Shown here piece by piece: positions 57,520 to 64,000 of a stretch of DNA of 64,000 nucleotides. The DNA lies in assembly GCA_016508695.1 (NCBI GenBank), contig VNKQ01000003.1:1-64000 (forward strand), given 5' to 3'. Source of the DNA: Hyphodiscus hymeniophilus (Eukaryota > Ascomycota > Leotiomycetes > Helotiales > Hyphodiscaceae). Made by a program: the position numbers and the translations under genes. Each line of letters opens with the position of its first letter. Positions within the stretch are counted from its first letter, which is position 1. The notes under the pieces are model-generated. The model was not told the origin of the DNA, did not search any database, and saw nothing but the letters and a program-made list of their open reading frames with translations.

Positions 57520-58733
57520 TCAAGTAAGACTCGCATCCATCCCACCTACAGCAACAGTCAAAAGACTCGGACTGCCATCACTAACACTCCCACTCTGATC
57601 CGCACCACCAGACGGTCCCACATCATCATAAGGGAACGCATAGCCCCTCCCATCCAGATTGGCCGCATGCACGATGCGCGCATAGTGATTCGTGGGACTG
57701 GTGTCGTAATACAAAGCGACGTTCTCATCATCCGGCTGCACAGCATCACTCAACAGAGTGCTCCTGTTGAACGCCGCCGCGAGCCTCGCGGTGATGTCGC
57801 CCATCTCAGCCGTGTTCGTGGAACTCGCCGCGAAAGGGCCCGTGGAGCACGAGAAGATATCTCCCGCGGCCGGCTGCGCGAATGTTCCCACGTTGGGGAA
57901 CGTAAGGACGTTGTTTACTACCGTGGCGACGAGTGTCCCCCATTGCGCTTGGGTGTCGATCGTGAGGGATTGACTGCCGTATTTCTGCCAGACTTGGCTC
58001 ACGTAGCTCTGATAATACCCCTTGAAGAGGGAGGAGTTCATGACGATTCCGTTGTTTGGACTCAAGGCTCTGAGGTTTTGGCCATTGCTTTGGATGACGA
58101 GTTGATTCCAGCCAGCCCCGTCTTTGGCGTTCTGAGCGATCAGATTAGAGCAGACGGTTGCAAGACCATTGGCGGACATGCCGGAGACGTGCTGGGAGGT
58201 GCCGGTTGTTGATGCTAGTGTAAGTGCGATGGGAAGGCAGACGAAGTCTACATACGAGATGTTAATGAACATCTGGGCGCTGTTGAATGTGAACTCGGAA
58301 AAGTCCCACGAGAGATTGTAATTTGGGTCGGAGGGGTTTGAGACGGACGGTTCGACCTAGTGCTAATTAACTCTGAAGCCCGCCACACTCTTGCAAGTGA
58401 GTCTCTTACCAGCCCAGGACCAGGATTCAACAAGAATGTCAGTGGCCCACCAACACAGAACCAAATCCTACCGCCCGCGATCTGCGGAATAGTCACCACA
58501 GTCTTTGAACCGGGTGGTCCAAGCTGAATGCCGCAGTTGACAGCTAATGGTGAGCCATCTGTGGCCGGAGACGTGGGATAGTAGAGGCTTTTCCCATCTG
58601 CCTTCAGGAGGACGAGAGCATTGCTGTTGTTAATTGCTTGGCCGGTGATGTAGGCGTAAACTGTGTTGGAGGTGGTTTGGTTTTGCAGAGCAATGTTGAG
58701 GGTGCTCGCCGTAGAAGAACCGGATGCGCCCAT
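57520..58733 (-). CDS. GH64 beta-1,3-glucanase family protein
   Basis: Glycoside hydrolase family 64 enzyme, expected to cleave beta-1,3-glucan (laripentaose-producing type), 386 aa. Minus-strand exons: 58733-58410 and 58356-57520 with a 53-bp intron. The opening NIALQNQTTSNTVYAYITGQ, IPQIAGGRIWFCVGGPLTFLLNPGPGLVEPS, the WDFSEFTFN and FINISYVDFVCLPIALTL strands, and the terminal NHYARIVHAANLDGRGYAFPYDDVGPSGGADQSG are the usual GH64 landmarks; the catalytic acidic pair should lie in the EFT and D-rich strands. No signal peptide starts at this ATG, as in many fungal members, so cytosolic or unconventional secretion must be considered. Likely roles: wall remodelling or attack on other fungi. Confidence 0.88.
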
Positions 58734-60259
58734 GGTGCTTCAGAGGCCGGAAACTCGCAAGGATGGCTGCGGTAAGGATGGGGCTGGATTGATGAAGAAC
58801 ATAAGACGACAGGCTGGGAGGAAGATGCAAAGATATCGACTTTGTGATAACTTGATATGCCGTGGGCTTTCGTACCTACAAAACCTTCCGGAATCGATGG
58901 AGGATCTGGGGTCGTACGGCCTCATATAGACGAGTAAATCTGGCATCATCAGTGTTTCGAAGATCCACTGTTAATGACCCCCTTTCTACAACAAAAAACA
59001 AAATGGTGGCTCACGCGTTGGAGGGGCAAGCAACGATACATCTCCAGATTATAGACGATGGTCATAGACAGTTTGTCTTATCGGGCCATCCAGCTGCGAG
59101 TGACGCAAGCCATGCCGCTCGTGGCTTCAAACAGTATTGTGCATCGCACCAATAGCTCAACATAGGCTTAGAACTGTCTGAGACAATTGTGTCTCTCACA
59201 TTGTAGCTCGATGGTTTGTGTAACACTTCTCAAGCTGTGGAGTATCTGACACAACTGAGGCATGCTACACATCTTCGCTTCTTGCAATTCCGGACTTTGC
59301 ATGAATAGCGGCCCCGTTATCTCGGCTCGTGTAGTGCTGCAGCAGATGACTGGGCTTTCTGAGACTCATGAGCATGTTAAGACGGTCACCACAGTAGAGC
59401 TCAGGGGGCTGCTCGAATCACGGGTTGGTTGTCTCACAAGTCCCGTGATATACCCCGCCACCCCAGACTTGGGGTAACGTCAATGAAGTGACCGCTGGAC
59501 GTCATGTCATGAGAGCGCTGAATGATAATCGCAACATCAATTGATACCAAGGAGACTGTGCTGAACGCAACGTTCCGTGCCTTAGAAAAGCCTACATAGA
59601 AAAGGTGCAAGTCAAGAATTGATTGCGCTCGGATTTCTCGAGAACAGCAACGATAACGAGAAAGTGTTTCTAGAGAATAGAAAATAAATTCAACTGCAAC
59701 AGTAGAAGCTTCCTGTGCACCAACAAAGTTGAAGACGCCACTTGCGATCCGACTTACAATAACTCAAATGTTTTATTAGCGTCTGAAACATGGATTTTCG
59801 ACTTCAGTAAATATATCATTCTAATTGCAAACCGTCGCAAAATATCACAAACTTGCTTGACCGAAAGAGAAGCGACGAACATATCAAGATTAGGAAGACG
59901 AACGTGAAATTGAGCGTTTCTCAACACACTTGTTTGAAATTCAAAGCCAGAGAATCGCCGAACGTCCTGTTGCTTCTAACATGACCCGAATGAGACGAAT
60001 CAGGCAGATACCCAAACGCTCGAAACCGACTCGATGTCTATCTCGAGATGGGTAATAGCGTGATACCAGAGGGCAAAGAATTCCTTCCAAAGCTCGGCCC
60101 TTTAATATAGTTCTCCTTCTCCCCTGCGTATGACTGCAAATTTCGCTGTTATGCCCGATCCGATTATTGTGTTACGCCCATACTCCCTCTTATGCCCTAT
60201 ATATTCCCAAATGCATTATAGTACAGTTTGTTTGCTATGCTCGTTGTTTCGAGTTTCGC
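58734..60259. other. Intergenic region, no supported gene
   Basis: About 1.5 kb with short chance frames only; contains the GH64 promoter. Confidence 0.45.
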
Positions 60260-61509
60260 TTAAGAGTCGTGAAGAGCTTTGAATCCAGTCGATATCAAAC
60301 TTCGTGGGCCAGGTTGCACGTCTGCTGTACCAGTCCAGTAGAACAGGCCCTATAAATCTCGTCAGCTCGGGCCTTACATCACACGAAAGGACTTACTCCA
60401 AGTCTCTTCTCTTTGCAGTAATCCGCTTTAATCTTCACTGTTTCAGGGTTGTCGTAAGAGACGAACCCACCATCGCCTCCGACACAAAATGCTGCGACTA
60501 GTCGAGTGTTGACGATCTCTTCAGCTCCTTCGCGTGGCAATTGCTTGTATTCGTATACCCCCTCATCGCCGCCCTGGCCAGCGTATGATTGCCCTGGTCC
60601 CTCAGCGCCTAGGAACGATCGTCCATAGACAGGAATCCCTAAGAGTATCTTTGCTGCTGGAAATCCCTGTAATGTGAGATAGTCAACAGCAGCAGAGCCC
60701 GAGTTTTCATTTATACTGCCAGGAAAAAGCTGAGCATGGTGTCCAGCTTTGGGCGACCATGTGCCGGTGAAATCGTAAGCCATCAAATTGATGAAATCCA
60801 GGTACTCTTGTGCACGGTATAGATCAATGTTTTGTAACGCCCACTGGCCTGCAGGTAAGGCTGCGGTCAGAAGGTAGTGATCGCTTGGTAGATGAAGTCG
60901 TACAGCTGCAAGAAGTGCCAGAAAGTTTCGACCCTGCTCGGGATCGGACGGATGTTCCCAGTCGACTATGATCTTTCAGCGGTCCATCACGGATGGGTGG
61001 ACACATGCAACTTACTGTCGATGCCTTGAAAGCCACATGCCTCAACTAATCCCTTGGCTGACTTACCAAAGCTGTCTCGAGTAGCAGCTGTAGCCGCAAC
61101 GGTAGCAAAATGTTGGCTGGCTGCTGCTCCACCGATTGATAGAATGAGTTGTAGGTGCTCATGCTGTTGCTTCAGACGCATGAAAGACCCGAGGCAGCCA
61201 GTCGCACCATCAACGGGCATCTGCGCATCTGCCCAGTTGTCACTCAACTTGATCGATTAGCTCGAGGAGGTCGAGAGACTGCAGATAACTCACAAAGATT
61301 CCACCATCTGGAGAGACACGGGCGAAGGCGTAGAAGACATGACTGATGCAGCCATAGTTCATAGAAGCCGGCGTTTCTCCACGGTAAGCACGGTAGTTGG
61401 GATAGTAGACCGCATTCTTGAACATAATATTGGAGATACTCTCTGCGATCGATGGTTGTGAGGGCCTACGGGGCTGACCCATTTGGTAATGGCTGTAGTA
61501 GTTCGCCAT
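60260..61509 (-). CDS. GH18 class V chitinase without signal peptide
   Basis: Second chitinase of the window, 368 aa. Minus-strand exons: 61509-61294, 61247-61016, 60965-60397, 60349-60260; introns 46-50 bp. It begins MANYYSHYQMGQPRRPSQPS, without a secretion signal. FKNAVYYPNYRAYRGETP and ISHVFYAFARVSPDGG open the barrel; LILSIGGAAASQHF is the SxGG strand; the acceptor ATAG at 60966 gives the catalytic motif G-I-D-I-D-W-E-H with Glu153; then LMAYDFTGTW, GIPVYGRSF and a final GLFYWTGTADVQPG with the substrate-binding Trp. It is probably intracellular, for septum turnover or autolysis, as for other leaderless fungal GH18 enzymes. Complete. Confidence 0.9.
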
Positions 61510-64000
61510 CTTGAAGAATCGCAGAGAAGACAAGAAGCAGAAGATGATGTGCTCCGCCGTTGTTGGTCATATGATGCTCGCTCTAAAGCTGGAAGTACTT
61601 TCTGTCTCCGCATAGTAGTGATCGGCGACTTCCTTTTACGTCACCCAACGGCAGTTAGGTACTGACTTCTCGAAAGCGATGTGCCTAGATTTGCTGTTGC
61701 GGGGAGGCTGTCTGCAGGCTTGAAAGGAAGACGACTTCTTGGGATACCGACAGAATGGAACGATATTGAGCATGCAAGCGGTGGCTTGCTCATAGTAACA
61801 AGTCGGCGGCATTCTGGGTCAATGGCTGGACATGTTGGGTACCGCCACCATGCTGAGTCCTATTTTAGAATTGCGTGTGGAGGATGGAAGAGTTGGTGGG
61901 CGGTCAAAGTAGGTGTGGAGACTGGAGATGGCTGCTTGCGTCCCACAAAAGTAGAGCGACAAACGGCTTTGACGGCTGAGGGGAAGATCCGACAGAAGGC
62001 CATGCCCAATCCTGCTGTTGCATATGATATGTCTCTACCAACCCAGGAGACAACGTGGTGCAGTCAGCGCTGCTCATGGCTGGCTGATGGCAAGGCGAGC
62101 CACAGAATCAGCCATATGTGTGACCCAAAATAAGATTCTTGATACACAGAAAGACCGTTGACTATGGCTAGTGCTGCGATGTTGGCGACGATGTTTCCAT
62201 TGGAGGAAAACGAGACCAACATGTCCGGGCAATCGTGGAAGCCATGCGTTAGCAGGATTGAATCAGCGGGAGATCAGCTAGGAAATGCTTAACCGACGTC
62301 TGCGATACTGAGGGCAGAGATGCAAATACTTATTGGCGGCTTCTGACTCTCAACCCCACTCCCACGGCCATACCTTACCTCAGGTACCTAGTCGGCGCCA
62401 TTCTGTTCTGACAGGAGTATTTGGAATCTTGGACCCCTCTCTCCTCCACCGAATCCTGAATCCTGAAGCGCATCATCCACAGAATATCTCGCTTTGGTTT
62501 CCCGTCTCGAAACTGCCCGATGACAACTCAGATTTAACGGCGTGGCCGACGGTGCGCACAACAAAGTTGATCTGCGTACGAGGAGGCTAGCTTAGCAATG
62601 GGCCATTCATTATTCGTACTCGGGACGACGTGAGCCGTCACGACCGTTGCGCTACCTACCTACCTCTACCTACTTGCTTCACCGCGTCTTGACGTGCATT
62701 CGCCGAATGACTTGCAGCTTATCGTGGAAACCTCGGGGCGTCACCCTGAACTCTGCTGGAGGGTGCTCGATGAGGGTAGAGTGAGCACTACTGTGCATGA
62801 AGTCGCGGGACGGGCCAAGGATGGGGGCCAGATGATATACAGAGTTCTTTGAGCAGCCTACTCGATATATCTCTGCAACAGTCTGGGTTCTGAGTCCTGA
62901 CCAGACAGACGCATGCAGAGACGGATGGACAAGACCGTAAACGCCTAACAGCAGTGAGAGCTAGGACAGAGGTCTGATGATACTTACTGACAGGGTTCCG
63001 AGTTGAGTGTTAGTACCTAAGAACACTACTGTAAGGTGTTGTTATCAGGATCTCTCAGGGGCATAACACTCGCTGACTGTTACAGTACGAATCACAACCT
63101 CTCCTCCTGCCATCCTTGCAGCATCCCACCAGCCTCATCGAAGTTCTAGCCATGACAAGCATCAACTTCAGAAATTTGCAACTGCTGCAATGAACTAGCT
63201 ATACCTTTCCTGGCAACCTTGGGTAGGTCCAGCAATTATGACACGCGCATTTTGCTAATGCCTTCTGGACAGTTGAGTAAGAACCGCGGCGAGTAAATCT
63301 ATAGAACTGCTACAAGTATGATTTTAAGTTCTATTCCCAATATAAGTAGAAGGCATGAAGCTCTATAACAATTGCACAGTTATTAAAATCCAGGCGATTA
63401 ATACGCAGTTTCCCGGAAACATGCTGCCGTCGCCGAGGGTCTGTACGAGTAAGGCAGCCAAGGATGTCTAGAAGACCTAAGAAAATCTTATGGACTTCTA
63501 TTCCAGGAAGATATTCATGTCCTGAACTCACCATCATACCTGGGCGACTTTATTCCGGGGCACTTCAGATCGCCACTGGTGGACTTATTGATCTTGTGAT
63601 ACATCAGATTCATCGTTACAAAGTATCAGCTCCCACAAATCAGCACCGGCAGCCCAACAGAGCCCGGGGGAGTGATTGCATTGCATACTGCATACAGGGT
63701 CTTCGCGCATAACGAGACCATGCACAATCAGAACTTGCATAATCGCTACGGAACTTAACAGCTTTTTACTAAGTGCTCTTCACGCCCATATCAGATCAAA
63801 CACAGAGGGGAAGAAACTGAAGATAATAGTAGAAGTCAGGGGAGGGTGTAGATCACGTGCGTTTTCTATCGCTTACGTAAGCCGATCAATAAGTGCACCA
63901 GGTGAACCGGCGAGGCTGTGCCTGTTGGTGCTACATCTTCCACGCCTCCTCCCCATCAACGACGTCAATCACAGACTCCAAGCCCTACGCGGCCTTACAT
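61510..64000. other. Terminal 2.5 kb without a supported gene
   Basis: Frames up to 150 codons (61681-62133 plus) show no domain or leader. A CTAC-rich tract lies at about 62651-62674. The next gene is probably beyond the window. Confidence 0.4.

Noticed and set aside
57667..58212. 181-codon plus-strand frame inside the GH64 gene
   Set aside because: Arginine-rich antisense shadow of a well-supported enzyme.
62333..63712. Short plus-strand frames near the right edge
   Set aside because: No motif, no conserved splice pattern; treated as intergenic.
1..64000. CRISPR arrays, bacterial operons, rRNA or tRNA genes
   Set aside because: No regularly spaced repeats, no bacterial signals, and no cloverleaf or rRNA-like sequence noticed; tRNA absence was judged by eye only, so a tRNA scan would be needed to be sure.

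Overview
The window starts at a chromosome end: positions 1-36 are six exact copies of AACCCT, the C-rich strand of the TTAGGG telomere of filamentous fungi. Genes have many short introns (about 41-70 bp) with CTAAC/CTGAC-like branch sites, and the gene content (bZIP-DUF3425 regulator, TRI12-type pump, GH64, jacalin-like lectin, GUP1, Kex2, PhoD-like phosphatase) is that of a Pezizomycotina ascomycete. I cannot fix the class. Most gene models below were built by hand: every junction was checked for GT-AG (or GC-AG) borders, reading phase and continuity of the protein family.

Layout. (a) 1-2.6 kb: telomere, then an A+T-rich Ty3/gypsy retrotransposon relic whose conserved tryptophan codons have become stops, as expected of repeat-induced point mutation (RIP). 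(b) 2.7-15.5 kb: a compact block of six intact genes: SDR1 (-), bZIP-DUF3425 regulator (+), TRI12-type exporter (+), type-B carboxylesterase (+), SDR2 (-) and a Baeyer-Villiger-type flavin monooxygenase (+). No polyketide or peptide synthase is visible. The enzymes would fit a chain alcohol to ketone (SDR), ketone to ester (BVMO), ester to alcohol plus acid (esterase), so a catabolic or detoxifying cluster with its own regulator and pump is as likely as a biosynthetic one. (c) 15.7-18.3 kb: one six-exon gene joining two jacalin-like lectin repeats to a Vps62-like domain. (d) 19.3-30.6 kb: gene-poor, repeat-rich ground with a small membrane protein, a 172-bp MITE with perfect 33-bp inverted repeats, a head-to-head pair of paralogous small secreted cysteine-rich proteins, a secreted GH18 chitinase with four cysteine-rich apple-like repeats, and two gene remnants (MFS transporter, DUF6601-like). 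(e) 31.7 kb onward: mostly housekeeping genes: thioredoxin reductase, a frameshifted ATP-grasp gene, GUP1 acyltransferase, a small membrane protein, BTB protein, isochorismatase-like protein, GST, SRPBCC protein, a large PhoD-like phosphatase, Kex2 protease, DUF2306 membrane protein, GH64 glucanase and a second GH18 chitinase. The last 2.5 kb show no gene.

Taken together the window runs from telomere through a variable accessory compartment (metabolic cluster, lectin, candidate effectors, wall-active enzymes) into the conserved chromosome arm at about 31 kb. The best candidates for something undescribed are the SDR-BVMO-esterase block, the lectin-Vps62 fusion and the divergent secreted-protein pair.
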